A stretch of 64,000 nucleotides of DNA from Actinomycetota bacterium (GCA_018333515.1 JAGXSZ010000035.1:52322-116321); one strand, 5' to 3'; counted from the stretch's first letter, positions 8,101-16,476 are shown. Numbers and translations: made by a program. The notes: a model not told the origin generated them from the sequence alone.

Positions 8101-8356
8101 CGAGTTCATCAACGACAAGCGCGTAGAGCGGGCAAGCGCCCGTGAAAAGATTACCCCGGGCCGATGGCGCGATCTCCGCGTCGAGGTCAAGGGGCACGGC
8201 ATTCGCTGTTTTCTGGACGACCGTGTAGTGCTGGAATATGAGGCCGATAAACCGGTCCAGGGCTATGTCGGCTTCTGGGCCAAGGCGGATTCCGTAACGC
8301 TCTTCGACGGACTGGCCATTGAGACCGAAACCGGTTCAACGAAGATCGGCTGCTGA
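5168..8356 (+). CDS. PEP-synthase-like ATP-grasp/His-domain protein fused to a ConA-like domain
   Basis: A 1062-residue multidomain protein. Residues 1-125 form a helical N-terminal part. About 130-430 form a PPDK/PEP-synthase ATP-grasp domain (ITGAKAANLARIGN, VAVRSSAIGEDTEATFAGQY, QDVEWALD, ILQSRPL). About 455-565 form the swivelling phosphohistidine domain with the catalytic-type His at about 518 (TDIGSAASHLASVAREFG). The usual PEP/pyruvate TIM barrel is absent. It is replaced by about 300 residues I do not recognise, then a laminin-G/DUF1080-like beta-sandwich (about 935-1055). It may phosphorylate a substrate other than pyruvate. The GTG start at 5168 overlaps the previous frame; an ATG at 5180 is possible. 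A PP2C gene follows, probably in the same operon. Confidence 0.75.
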   Translation: MSSVMKKFRSLLSKKRVCEPLVNLQGSHVRKYRAFRIFLDHNHTALSAIADLEQAYYSGKPFSLSWAGSRYEALLEAALGVVYALASLEGRSVSVLETTLSGIDTLITKELTSRYSAGPSDPVIPFERIKRDDVRITGAKAANLARIGNKLSLPVPVGFSITTVAAERFLSENGLNQLIAKNLAQVSPDQPEAFERHAETIRAAIIAADVPPDIADQIIRAYRDLEKKTQPGVRVAVRSSAIGEDTEATFAGQYETVLNVAEGDILDAYKRVLASKYSSHAVAYRLRYGLSDRETPMAAGVVAMINPKVSGVMYTNSLFGGIGDIGISAVRGLAGRLVDGSASPDLFVVDRESRRIKERRLTRQEIRMVNLEAGGTALQSVPEPEQNVSSLDDDAVQRLAEYGVKLEALFGVAQDVEWALDQSGDILILQSRPLGGSPLSGSVAPAGEISGYSVLLSTGKTACPGMAAGPVFVLREGVPAESVPEGAVLVARTASPNLAKLVGKVAAIITDIGSAASHLASVAREFGIPMIADAGNASTTLKTGDLVTLTAEPPRVYAGIVEELTALIRPTKKQVFDSPIHRKMRRVLDSISPLNLTDPADPSFSPEGCKTVHDVIRYTHEQAVRSMFGLTDEAKVVRSIELKAKSPFELRLIDLGGGLKQGLTTCHEVTPDDVESFPFRAIWKGFTHPGVSWEGSIGLNMSKTLTLLSASMTSEFGPSLGVVSYAVLTGEYMNLAAKFGYHFATVDALVGDNSSQNYISLQFSGGAGSYYGKSLRIAFLGSVLGKLGFQVKMRGDLIEGSITGYDRPSLEEKLDQTGRLFASSRLLDMALSNRSDVERLTEAFFKADYDFLESGRDKGLANFYTHGGSWKEANEAGRQVCIQDGSRAGFTISSGVAGAMNRLVGQALQEFLDNVEAYYYFPLAIAKDIQLSNGAVRVRVRPVSGNIDRAGGLVFGMRNVSNYFVFRINALEDNAILFEFINDKRVERASAREKITPGRWRDLRVEVKGHGIRCFLDDRVVLEYEADKPVQGYVGFWAKADSVTLFDGLAIETETGSTKIGC

Positions 8357-8380
8357 GGGATGACAGAGAAGGGAAGTTCA

Positions 8381-9094
8381 ATGCGCGCGGTATGGAAGAC
8401 GGACAAGGGGAGACGCAAGAGGGTGAACGAGGACGCCGTTCTTGTCGATGAGGACGCCGGTCTTTTTCTTCTTGCCGACGGCATGAGCGTTCCCCGTGCC
8501 GGGCGTGTAGCAAGCCGCCTGGCTGTACGAAAAGCCCATGCGTTCTTAAAGGAACGGCTTGCAAAAATGCCTGGTGCCGATATCCCGCCCCTGCTGAGCC
8601 AGGCTGTCGAGTATGCCCATGAGGCTGTGCGGGAAGCGTCCGCGCGGCGTCATCTGCTCTGGGGCATGGGAACGACGCTCCTGGTCCAGCATATCAGGGG
8701 TGAAACGGCCTGTATCGGCCATGTCGGCGATAGCAGGGCGTATCTCCTCCGGAAGGGGCTGGAACTTATCACGAAAGACCATATCTTGGAGATCCGGGTT
8801 GACCAGGACGTGATGATACGCGAGCTTTTCTTCTTCCATAGGACACGCGTGCTCAGCCGGTCTCTCGGGTCGTCGGAGGGCGTCGTCGGCGATATACATG
8901 TTCGCGAGCTACAGCCGGGCGACATAATGCTCCTCTGCTCCGACGGACTGACCGATATGTTGTCTGATGAGACGATCGGGGAGATTATGGTGAGCTTTGG
9001 AAGTGATATAAATGCTTCCGCCGAGGCTCTGATCGACGCGGCTAACCGCATGGGTGGCCGCGACAATATTTCAGTCGTGCTAATCATGGTATAA
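8381..9094 (+). CDS. PP2C-family Ser/Thr protein phosphatase
   Basis: This 237-residue phosphatase contains the PP2C metal motifs: RVNEDAVLVDED near the N-terminus, LLADGM, GMGTTLL, HVGDSRAYLL, CSDGLTDML and GGRDNISVVL. The usual DGMGG is DGMSVPRAG here, losing the second and third glycine-type positions, but all metal-binding Asp residues are visible. The ATG at 8381 is preceded by AAGGGAAG at good spacing; an ATG at 8360, 4 bp after the upstream stop, has no usable site. It lies 24 bp behind the PEP-synthase-like fusion gene and may dephosphorylate that protein or a partner kinase, which is not seen here. About 250 bp without a gene follow. Confidence 0.85.
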   Translation: MRAVWKTDKGRRKRVNEDAVLVDEDAGLFLLADGMSVPRAGRVASRLAVRKAHAFLKERLAKMPGADIPPLLSQAVEYAHEAVREASARRHLLWGMGTTLLVQHIRGETACIGHVGDSRAYLLRKGLELITKDHILEIRVDQDVMIRELFFFHRTRVLSRSLGSSEGVVGDIHVRELQPGDIMLLCSDGLTDMLSDETIGEIMVSFGSDINASAEALIDAANRMGGRDNISVVLIMV

Positions 9095-9341
9095 GAGGAA
9101 TCCGATAAAGGGTGGGTGCGGTGAATGCTTTAGGGATACCCCGGCAAACCATCAGGGGATTTCTTAGTACGGCACTCGTCATATTGACATAAGCATGTAA
9201 CCAATCGAGCCCGCAAGCAGGATATTGCGTAAGTTAAAAATTACTTAAAGAATTTACGGAAGAATTGAGGCTTGACCGTGCGCGCACTATCGAAAATTCC
9301 GCGTTATTGGACTGACACTATTGACCGATGGCCCCGTTTTA

Positions 9342-9382
9342 GATATTATATCAATGTTTATTGATATAATATCCATTGATAT
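9342..9382. promoter_or_regulatory. ArsR operator: 14-bp inverted repeat plus third half-site
   Basis: GATATTATATCAAT (9342-9355), a 4-nt GTTT spacer and ATTGATATAATATC (9360-9373) form a perfect inverted repeat. A further half-site, ATTGATAT, lies at 9375-9382, ending 9 bp before the arsR ATG. AT-rich ATCAAT/ATTGAT repeats over the promoter are typical ArsR/SmtB binding sites, so arsenic-responsive autorepression is expected. Confidence 0.75.
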
Positions 9383-9391
9383 GAGGAACCT

Positions 9392-9748
9392 ATGGAAAAG
9401 TGCTGCCTTGAAGGGTCTAAAGAATTCAGCAGGCTCGAACAACTTTCAGACTATTTAAAGATTATCGCCGACACCAATCGCCTGCAGATTCTCTGCCTGC
9501 TGAAGAAGGGTGAGCGATGTGTCTGCAATATCCACGAACCGCTGGGTATGCCGCAAAATCTTGCCTCGCACCACTTAAAGATCTTGCGTGACGCCGGCCT
9601 GGTTATCTCCCGCAGGGAGGGCAAGTGGGTTCACTATCGTATTGATGTCGAGAAGTTCGACTACTTGACCAGTCTATATAACGAAGTAATCCTGGGCGGC
9701 TTAGACGAAGAACAGAGTACCGAGTTTTTTAAGAATAATTTAGGCTAA
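9392..9748 (+). CDS. arsR: ArsR-family arsenic-responsive repressor
   Basis: This 118-residue winged-helix regulator starts [32 protein letters not shown]. The C43-x-C45 pair in the ERCVCNI segment matches the ELCVCDL As(III)-binding motif of ArsR proteins, and the recognition helix reads [17 protein letters not shown]4-C5 at the N-terminus could supply an extra thiol ligand. It is the first gene of an arsR-acr3 pair (13-bp gap) behind a strong dyad operator at 9342-9382. As(III) binding should release it from the operator and switch on the efflux pump. Confidence 0.9.
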   Translation: MEKCCLEGSKEFSRLEQLSDYLKIIADTNRLQILCLLKKGERCVCNIHEPLGMPQNLASHHLKILRDAGLVISRREGKWVHYRIDVEKFDYLTSLYNEVILGGLDEEQSTEFFKNNLG

Positions 9749-9761
9749 TTGGAGACATGGG

Positions 9762-10847
9762 ATGGAGACCGATATTAAGACCTGCAATCCGGCGCGAAGC
9801 GGGCTTTCTTTTCTCGATAGGTTTCTGACTCTTTGGATATTCTTAGCGATGGCCGTCGGCGTCGCCATGTTTTTTGTAGCACCGGGCGTCATAGACGTCA
9901 TTACCAGATTCCAGGTGGGGACGACCTCGATTCCGATTGCCGCCGGCCTCATCCTTATGATGTATCCGCCGCTTGCCAAGGTGAAGTATGAAGAGTTAGG
10001 CGAGGTTTTTCGAAACCGAAAAGTTCTTGGTCTATCGCTGGTTCAAAATTGGGTCGTCGGGCCTATTCTTATGTTCGCGTTGGCGATAATATTCCTGCGC
10101 GGCTATCCCGAGTATATGGTCGGCCTCATCATGATCGGGCTGGCGCGCTGCATCGCTATGGTCATCGTCTGGAACGAACTGGCTAAAGGCGATACCGAGT
10201 ACGCGGCGGGCCTCGTAGCCCTTAATTCTATCTTTCAGGTTCTTTTCTATTCGGTCTACGCGTACGTCTTCATAACCGTCCTGCCGCCGTTCTTCGGCCT
10301 TGAGGGCATCGCGGTCGACGTCGGCATCGGACAAATCGCCGAGAGCGTCTTTGTATACCTCGGTATTCCGTTTATCGCCGGTATGCTGACACGCTTCGCG
10401 CTCCTTCGGGTAAAGGGAAGCCGGTGGTATGAGACGAAGTTTATTCCGGCGATTAGTCCGATAACCCTGATTGCGCTGCTCTTTACGATAGTGGTCATGT
10501 TCTCGCTCAAGGGCGAGACGATCGTTCGTATCCCGCTCGATGTCGTGCGCATAGCCATACCGCTCTTTATCTACTTCGTCCTCATGTTTCTCGTCTCGTT
10601 TTACATGGGCAAGAAAGTCGGCGCCGACTATTCGAAGAGCTGCACGCTCTCGTTCACGGCGTCCGGCAACAATTTTGAGCTGGCGATAGCGGTAGCGATT
10701 GCGGTCTTCGGTATCGACTCAGGAGCCGCTTTTGCGGCCGTTATCGGGCCATTGGTCGAGGTACCGGTCCTCATCGGCCTCGTAAATGTCGCGCTCTATT
10801 TTCAGAAGCGCTACTTTACGGTAGACGAGGTATGCCCGGTTAAGTAG
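9762..10847 (+). CDS. acr3: ACR3-family arsenite efflux permease
   Basis: This 361-residue polytopic membrane protein has about ten hydrophobic segments. ACR3 hallmarks are [21 protein letters not shown], with the essential Cys at about 130, and [21 protein letters not shown], with the conserved Glu in the ninth segment. It exports As(III) as a proton-coupled transporter. ATG 9762 follows GGAGACATGGG. No arsenate reductase gene lies beside it, so arsenite is the immediate substrate, produced elsewhere or present as such in a reduced habitat. WrbA and another ArsR gene near 39 kb are not obviously part of this operon. Confidence 0.93.
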   Translation: METDIKTCNPARSGLSFLDRFLTLWIFLAMAVGVAMFFVAPGVIDVITRFQVGTTSIPIAAGLILMMYPPLAKVKYEELGEVFRNRKVLGLSLVQNWVVGPILMFALAIIFLRGYPEYMVGLIMIGLARCIAMVIVWNELAKGDTEYAAGLVALNSIFQVLFYSVYAYVFITVLPPFFGLEGIAVDVGIGQIAESVFVYLGIPFIAGMLTRFALLRVKGSRWYETKFIPAISPITLIALLFTIVVMFSLKGETIVRIPLDVVRIAIPLFIYFVLMFLVSFYMGKKVGADYSKSCTLSFTASGNNFELAIAVAIAVFGIDSGAAFAAVIGPLVEVPVLIGLVNVALYFQKRYFTVDEVCPVK

Positions 10848-10927
10848 TCCAGCCCCACAAAAAGACCGCGCCGCGCTAACAATACCGCGCAAGTAACCAC
10901 TTAGCGTATTTTACCAAAAGGCGATAA

Positions 10928-11038
10928 CTCACGCGCGAAAAGTGAGGCGGGTTCGGCTCATGTTGCATCGACGGGCCGTTGGGGAATTGCCCAACCACCT
11001 TAACCCTGGTAATATTCGAGTAGGGCGGGAAACCCGCC
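10928..11038. ncRNA. candidate structured RNA between acr3 and a small membrane-protein gene
   Basis: Three consecutive hairpins are visible: CTCAC/GTGAG (10928-10946), GTTGGG/CCCAAC (10979-10996) and GGCGGG-AAA-CCCGCC (11024-11038). The single-stranded parts between them do not look like coding sequence on the plus strand. The density of perfect stems in about 110 nt suggests a conserved structured RNA. A raiA-motif-type RNA is one possibility, but I cannot confirm the family or the strand. No T-tract follows, so it is not a simple terminator of acr3. Confidence 0.35.
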
Positions 11039-11102
11039 AAGGCATAGAAACCATAACCGGTTTGACACGCTCTTGGATGTAAGGCAATGGGCGCTAATGG
11101 GT

Positions 11103-11534
11103 ATGACGATTGGCCAAAAGAATAAATTTTATAGCCTGGTCGCAAGCGTGCTTGCGGTAGTCATCGGCTTGGTGGCCTCTGTCGACCTGCCCGAAGGTTT
11201 TGAGAACGCGCTCCAGTCTAAGCAGCGAGTCGTGGTCGATCGCCCTCAGGGCTCAATCTTATTTGGGCGGCAAGACGCGCTCGCCAGAGCAGACAGCGTT
11301 TTTATCGGCGCAATAAAACGCAAAAAAGCGTTTTATGATGAAGATTTTATTATTTTCTCACTCGGCGTTTCTCGGCCCGGCCCGTCGCTTATACAGCGTA
11401 TCAACGATGCCTCGGCCGGCAAATATCGTTCCTTTTACAGCCGGGGTACTTTAAGCCGTCGTCATCTTGTTCTTACGAAATACCGCGATTTTGTCGACCT
11501 CAACACCCAGCAATACGGACGTTCCCTCCATTGA
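11103..11534 (+). CDS. small secreted or membrane-anchored protein, unknown
   Basis: About 143 residues. A hydrophobic segment near the N-terminus (about 8-28, SLVASVLAVVIGLVASV) suggests an uncleaved anchor or signal peptide, followed by a basic soluble domain that faces out of the cell. The segment FYDEDFIIFSLGVSRPG looks like a beta-hairpin of a small fold, but I do not recognise the family; a DUF4359-type protein is a weak possibility. Alternative starts are ATG 11073 and 11097, none with a strong ribosome-binding site. It lies between the structured region at 10928-11038 and another single-pass protein, which may share its operon. Confidence 0.5.
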   Translation: MTIGQKNKFYSLVASVLAVVIGLVASVDLPEGFENALQSKQRVVVDRPQGSILFGRQDALARADSVFIGAIKRKKAFYDEDFIIFSLGVSRPGPSLIQRINDASAGKYRSFYSRGTLSRRHLVLTKYRDFVDLNTQQYGRSLH

Positions 11535-11576
11535 TACGCGTTTGCTTTTTGAAACGTCATATCGAAGGAGGAGAAG

Positions 11577-12158
11577 ATGGAGTTATTTTCTGTCGCCGGA
11601 AGGCGCAAGTATATCATGCCCGTGGCCATTATTCTACTGGTGGTGCTTGGTTTTATTGCGTATAAGGCGACGACGAAGCAATCCCCTGAATACACGGAAA
11701 ACGTTGAACAGATAAAGCGCACAATTGCTTTTGGATGGCCGATAAAAAACCTGGCGAGGGTAGAAGGCAATAAGGAAGACGTTCTGGAATGGCGGAAAAA
11801 ATTATCGGAAATTTACAGCAATGAGGAACAAGAACTAACGAAACAGCAACGTTTTATAACGATTGCGCTCGATAATAAGGCAGAACCAGGGGCTGTGCCG
11901 GAAATCTATACAAAATACTATACCGATGACAACGTGGCCGTTGTCGGCTTTAATGTTACGGGGTTTGAGTTTGAAGAAGCTCAGATCAAGCAGGACAGGG
12001 CCACTGTCAAGGGTGAAGTCGAGTATTCGATCAGGCGACGCACTCTCGCGCAGGAATATGGAACGCTGGGATCGAATAGGTATGAATGGCAACTCGTTAA
12101 GACCAAGGGAAAATGGCTGATCGTTAAAGAGACCATACTCACAGAGGACGAGCAGTAA
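11577..12158 (+). CDS. single-pass membrane protein with soluble extracellular domain, unknown
   Basis: This 193-residue protein has an N-terminal transmembrane anchor at about 12-29 (YIMPVAIILLVVLGFIAY). An external domain of about 160 residues follows, with a helical stretch (ENVEQIKRTIAFG to EQELTKQQRF) and a beta-rich end finishing YEWQLVKTKGKWLIVKE. That ending is typical of NTF2/SnoaL- or lipocalin-like folds in lipoproteins and anchored proteins. ATG 11577 has a strong GGAGGAG site. A clear terminator-like hairpin at 12250 ends the transcription unit. The function is not known. Confidence 0.7.
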   Translation: MELFSVAGRRKYIMPVAIILLVVLGFIAYKATTKQSPEYTENVEQIKRTIAFGWPIKNLARVEGNKEDVLEWRKKLSEIYSNEEQELTKQQRFITIALDNKAEPGAVPEIYTKYYTDDNVAVVGFNVTGFEFEEAQIKQDRATVKGEVEYSIRRRTLAQEYGTLGSNRYEWQLVKTKGKWLIVKETILTEDEQ

Positions 12159-12249
12159 CACGGGCGAGTGTCTTTCGTGTCGAGGGGCTATCCGGACAGC
12201 GGGAAGTCCTTATTGCTTTCAGCCACGAGCGAAACGACGAGACCGTAAA

Positions 12250-12282
12250 TCGGGGGGAGCTTACCGCTTCCCCCGACCTTTT
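12250..12282 (+). terminator. intrinsic terminator
   Basis: TCGGGGGGAGC (12250-12260), loop TTACC, and GCTTCCCCCGA (12266-12276) form an 11-bp stem with a single G-T pair, followed by CCTTTT. It terminates the 11577 gene and insulates the GH65 gene. Confidence 0.75.
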
Positions 12283-12409
12283 ACTCTAGGGTTTCGTGGT
12301 CGTTTTTGTGGATATTTCAGTTTCCGCACGTAAGATAGGAACTTCTAATTATTGGGTAGCATATTGTCGATATATCCGATGTTATCTTTGCTGAAATGGT
12401 GGTTTTAGG

Positions 12410-15400
12410 TTGAATAATTGTACTAACTTATATCCAAGAATAAAAAAGCATCCGTTTAAGATCATCGCGTTCGACTGGGACGGTACGGCTGTGGCCAACC
12501 GCGAAGTCGATGCGCGGCCCGTCGCCGACATCCTCGAAGAGCTGATGAGGTTCGGCGTCCAAATCGTCGTCATAACCGGAACGAACTTCGGCAATATCGA
12601 CCGCCAGTTCTCTTCTCTCATCAGCGGGCCGCACAAACAGAATCTGTATGTCTGCACCGATAGGGGTTCCGAGGCCCATGGTTTCGATGAGGACTCGAAA
12701 CCGGTACTCTTATACGGACGCAAAGCCACCGACAAAGAAGAGGCTCTTCTAAGCAAAGTAGCCGAAGCGGTCAAAAACGATATCGAGTCTCGCTCGAACG
12801 TTGCGATAGATATTGTGTACAAGCGCCTCAACCGGAGAAAAATCGACCTTATACCCGAATGGGAGAATCCTCCGAAATCACAAATCGGCGAACTTTTAGA
12901 GAAGACCGAAGCGCGCCTGGCGGAAGGCGGTTTCACCGGCGGGATAAAGGGCGCGTTCGCTATGACCATCGAGTATTCGAAAGAACTCGGTCTTGACGAT
13001 GTCAGACTGACCACCGATGTCAAGCATATCGAGGTCGGGCTTACCGATAAGTCGGATTCCATCGACTGGGTATTGGAGGAGCTTTCACACAAGCGAAACG
13101 TACCCTATACGGATATCCTGGTTCTAGGCGATGAGTTCGGGCCTATAGCCGGTTTTGAGGGGAGCGACTTTCTGACCTATAAGCAGGACGCGGAAGGTAT
13201 CGATTATGTCTCCGTCGGCAAGGAGCCCAACGGGGTGCCGGAGGGCGTTATACACGTCGGCGGCGGTCCTGATTGTTTTCTGCGGCTAATGAAGGAACAA
13301 GCCAAGATTTATCGAAAACTCGCGCTCACCGAGGACCCCACGTTTCTTTTGGTTAGAGAAGGATTCGATGATATTCGCGAACGCGAGGTGGAATCGTTGC
13401 TAACGGTGGGCAACGGCTATCTCGGCGTAAGGGGCTCTATCGAAGAGCGGGTGCCGGGCTCGGAGCCCGCAACGCTCGTAGCCGGCGTCTACGACCGCGC
13501 GAAAGAGGGCGAGATTGAAGAGCTGGTCATAGTTCCAGACTGGCTCCATACACGAATATTCGTCGGCGACGAACAGCTCCGCCTGGACACCGGACACATC
13601 GTCGAGCACCGGCGCGTGCTCGATATGAAAAAAGGCATTTTGCGGCGGGAATGGCGCCACCGTGATGAGAGGGGCCGGATAACATCCGTTAAGTTCATGC
13701 GGTTCGCGTCGCTGGCCGACCAGCATGTGCTGGCGCTCAAAATATCGATAACCCCCGAGAACCACCAGGGCGAGATTCGCGTAGAGACCGGAATCGAGTT
13801 ATGCCGGAAGATGGCGCTGGCGGCCATACCCGCCGATAGACGTGAGATCGAGGGTGATACCGGCGTGGTCGCGGTCTCGAAGACCAATTTTAGCGACATC
13901 ACCATTGCGCAGGCGCAACGGAGTCGCATATCGACGGGAATCGTCAAGCCGGATTATCATACTCACATAGAGGAGTGCGGCGCCGGAGAATACTTGAGCT
14001 GGCAGGCGGAGGCCGGTCAGACGGTCGATATTGAAAAAATCGTCAGTATATATACTTCGAGGGATACCGATGACCCTGAGCATAAGGCGGTCGATGCGCT
14101 CGGGGATTGTTGCGCGCGCGGTTTCAACGAGCTTCTGCTCGGGAATATCGATGCCTGGCGCGCGCGGTGGGATATCGCGGCGATAGCTGTCGAAGGCGAC
14201 GCAGAGGTACAGAGTTGGCTGAATTTTGCCGCTTATCATTTGATTATAGCGGGCAATCCTCACGATGAGCGGGTCTCGATAAGTGCGCGAACGCTTACGG
14301 GCACTATCTATAAGGGGCATGTCTTCTGGGATGCGGACATGTTCATGCTGCCGTTCTTTGTCTACGCGCATCCACAGACGGCGCGCGCGATGCTCATGTA
14401 TCGCTATTACACACTGCCGGGGGCGCGCAAAGAGGCGCAAGACTTGAGCCTCAAGGGCGCGCTCTATGCCTGGGAGTCGACGGTCACCGGCGAGGAGATG
14501 ACGCCGGAATTCGTCATAACGCCGACCGGAGAGGTCATCCTGATTCTTACCGGCAAGATGGAGCAGCACATCAATACCTCGGTCTCCTACGGTGTTTGGT
14601 CGTACTGGACGGCCACCCGCGACGAGGATTTCTTTGTCAACGCCGGTGTCGAGATACTCATTGAGACGGCTCGCTTCTGGGTGAGCCGGGCCGAGGAGAA
14701 AGACGGTGAATTCCATATATATAATGTCTGCGGACCCGATGAGTATCACGAAATCGTCAACGACAGCATTTATACGAACCTTAAAGCGGTATGGAGTATC
14801 GAGCGCGCCGCCGATTCGGTGGCGTATTTGAAAGACGCTCATGCCGAGAGGTGGTCGGCCTTGAAAGAGAGAATCGGCTTTGACGACAGCGAGTTGCCGG
14901 AATGGGATAAAGTCGCTACACATATGTATAGGGACGCGCATCACGGGAACAATCTAATCGAGCAGTTTGCGGGATATTTCGCCCTCGAAGATATCGATGT
15001 CTATGAGTACGAGCCGCGTACCGTACCGCTGGACATGCTGCTAGGCAGGGAGGAGACGGCCCTGACGCAACTCGTCAAGCAGGCCGATGTCGTAATGCTT
15101 CTTTACTTGTTGGAGAGCGATTTTACTCCTGAAGCAATCGAGGAGAACTATAAATATTATGAGCGGCGGACCGGTCACGGCAGCTCGCTTTCGCCGAGCA
15201 TGTATGGGTTGGTCGCGGCGCGTCTGGGACTTGAACAGCTTGCCCGGCGCTATCTGCGCCAGGCGGGCACTATCGATTTGGCCAACAATATGGGCAACGC
15301 GTCCGGCGGTGTCCATGCCGCGGCTCTCGGCGGTCTATGGCAACAGGTTGTTATGGGGTTTGCGGGCGTGCGCGTTCAGGCCGGCGGAATTTATGTTTAT

Positions 15401-15640
15401 CCGAAACTTTTGAAAGAATGGACTCGATTAGGGTTCAAGTTGATGTTCCATGGTAATGTGCTCGAATTCGATATCGAACGCGACAGTCAAATCACTGTTG
15501 TCGTGGGCGAGAAGTCGGGAGCGAGTATCGGCATATTTGGCGGCTCTTTGCAGGCATTACAGCCCGGAGCGGTATATAAATCGCTGTGGGACGGTAATAC
15601 CTGGCGTGAGTTTGCCAAAGTGGAAGAAGGTGCGACATGA
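12410..15640 (+). CDS. HAD phosphatase-GH65 glycoside phosphorylase fusion
   Basis: This 1076-residue fusion begins with a HAD domain (about 15-300): IIAFDWDGTAV is motif I and DILVLGDEFGP is motif IV. It looks HAD-IIB/trehalose-phosphatase-like rather than beta-phosphoglucomutase. Residues from about 320 are a GH65 enzyme, with the general-acid Glu at about 778 in CGPDEYHEIVND, the conserved VKQADVVMLLYLL and the phosphate-binding GHGSSLSPSMYG (about 923). This points to phosphorolysis of an alpha-glucosyl disaccharide such as trehalose, kojibiose or maltose, giving beta-glucose 1-phosphate; the exact substrate is not readable. The start is TTG 12410, the only in-frame start before the HAD motif. 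The stop overlaps the USP gene by 4 bp. Confidence 0.85.
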   Translation: MNNCTNLYPRIKKHPFKIIAFDWDGTAVANREVDARPVADILEELMRFGVQIVVITGTNFGNIDRQFSSLISGPHKQNLYVCTDRGSEAHGFDEDSKPVLLYGRKATDKEEALLSKVAEAVKNDIESRSNVAIDIVYKRLNRRKIDLIPEWENPPKSQIGELLEKTEARLAEGGFTGGIKGAFAMTIEYSKELGLDDVRLTTDVKHIEVGLTDKSDSIDWVLEELSHKRNVPYTDILVLGDEFGPIAGFEGSDFLTYKQDAEGIDYVSVGKEPNGVPEGVIHVGGGPDCFLRLMKEQAKIYRKLALTEDPTFLLVREGFDDIREREVESLLTVGNGYLGVRGSIEERVPGSEPATLVAGVYDRAKEGEIEELVIVPDWLHTRIFVGDEQLRLDTGHIVEHRRVLDMKKGILRREWRHRDERGRITSVKFMRFASLADQHVLALKISITPENHQGEIRVETGIELCRKMALAAIPADRREIEGDTGVVAVSKTNFSDITIAQAQRSRISTGIVKPDYHTHIEECGAGEYLSWQAEAGQTVDIEKIVSIYTSRDTDDPEHKAVDALGDCCARGFNELLLGNIDAWRARWDIAAIAVEGDAEVQSWLNFAAYHLIIAGNPHDERVSISARTLTGTIYKGHVFWDADMFMLPFFVYAHPQTARAMLMYRYYTLPGARKEAQDLSLKGALYAWESTVTGEEMTPEFVITPTGEVILILTGKMEQHINTSVSYGVWSYWTATRDEDFFVNAGVEILIETARFWVSRAEEKDGEFHIYNVCGPDEYHEIVNDSIYTNLKAVWSIERAADSVAYLKDAHAERWSALKERIGFDDSELPEWDKVATHMYRDAHHGNNLIEQFAGYFALEDIDVYEYEPRTVPLDMLLGREETALTQLVKQADVVMLLYLLESDFTPEAIEENYKYYERRTGHGSSLSPSMYGLVAARLGLEQLARRYLRQAGTIDLANNMGNASGGVHAAALGGLWQQVVMGFAGVRVQAGGIYVYPKLLKEWTRLGFKLMFHGNVLEFDIERDSQITVVVGEKSGASIGIFGGSLQALQPGAVYKSLWDGNTWREFAKVEEGAT

Positions 15641-16476
15641 AAAATAGACCGGCGGTTATCATACCCTTAGACGGCTCCAAGACGGCGACCGCGGCGCTCG
15701 GCGCGGCGCAAGCGATGGCGATGGCGATGGCCGCGGTCCTCCATATCGTTTACGTTAGCGAAGAGGTGATGGAGGAAAAGGAACTGTTCGAGACGCTCAA
15801 GGTAGACGGTCTTGACGTCGAGGATTTCACGATCCGCAGCATTACCGGCGCAACAGTCGTCGATGCGATACTGAAATTCGCCGCAAGCGTTGAAACAGAG
15901 ATGATAGTAATGTCGAGTCACGGCTGGACATACAATACGCAGCATCTGCTGGGGAGCAACACGATGGGGGTAGTGCAACGCGCCATTGACCCGGTTCTGG
16001 TGATTAGCCCCAGTATCACGGCGCTCCCGGATTCGGCCTGGAGACCGAAGAAAATACTCGTCCCGCAAGACGGGTCTCCGACGTCGGCGGCGGTCATCGA
16101 CAGGGTTTTTCGACTTGCCGAGTTGATGAGCGCCGGCATAGATATTTTAAACATAGGCGTTCTTGGGACGAAACCGCCTTCCGAGGCGGGCACGATTACC
16201 GTGCCTAGATACTTGGATTACCCTAGATATGATTGGCCCGCGTGGGCGCGGGAGTTTGTCGAGAGGTTCTACAAACATCTGCCACCCGGCGTCGAACTGC
16301 GCATTTTTGAGCGAGAAGGCGACCCGGCCGATGTCATGGTCAAATTCGCCTCCGAAAACGGGGACGATTTCGTAGCGTTCGGGTGGCATGGACATTTAGA
16401 GAACGACCGAGCACTAATTGTCAAAAACTTGATTCGAAAGACCGACGTTCCGCTTATGTTTATCTGGTCGAGATAA
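15637..16476 (+). CDS. tandem universal stress protein (two USP domains)
   Basis: This 279-residue protein has two UspA-like domains, about 1-128 and 138-279. The first starts PAVIIPLDGSKTATAALGAAQAMA and continues VMSSHGWTYNTQHLLGSNTMGVVQRAIDPVLVIS. The second starts KKILVPQDGSPTSAAVIDRV and ends VAFGWHGHLENDRALIVKNLIR. The ATP-binding G-x2-G-x9-G-(S/T) motif is recognisable only in reduced form. An ATGA overlap couples it to the GH65 gene, so stress response and storage or compatible-sugar turnover are probably co-expressed. Confidence 0.85.
   Translation: MKNRPAVIIPLDGSKTATAALGAAQAMAMAMAAVLHIVYVSEEVMEEKELFETLKVDGLDVEDFTIRSITGATVVDAILKFAASVETEMIVMSSHGWTYNTQHLLGSNTMGVVQRAIDPVLVISPSITALPDSAWRPKKILVPQDGSPTSAAVIDRVFRLAELMSAGIDILNIGVLGTKPPSEAGTITVPRYLDYPRYDWPAWAREFVERFYKHLPPGVELRIFEREGDPADVMVKFASENGDDFVAFGWHGHLENDRALIVKNLIRKTDVPLMFIWSR

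Noticed and set aside
10876..11145. Minus-strand open frame of 89 codons between acr3 and the 11103 gene
   Set aside because: It coincides with the dense hairpins of the candidate structured RNA and has no ribosome-binding site; better explained as noncoding.
13799..14944. Minus-strand open frame of 381 codons opposite the GH65 gene
   Set aside because: Shadow of a conserved catalytic region; no family features.
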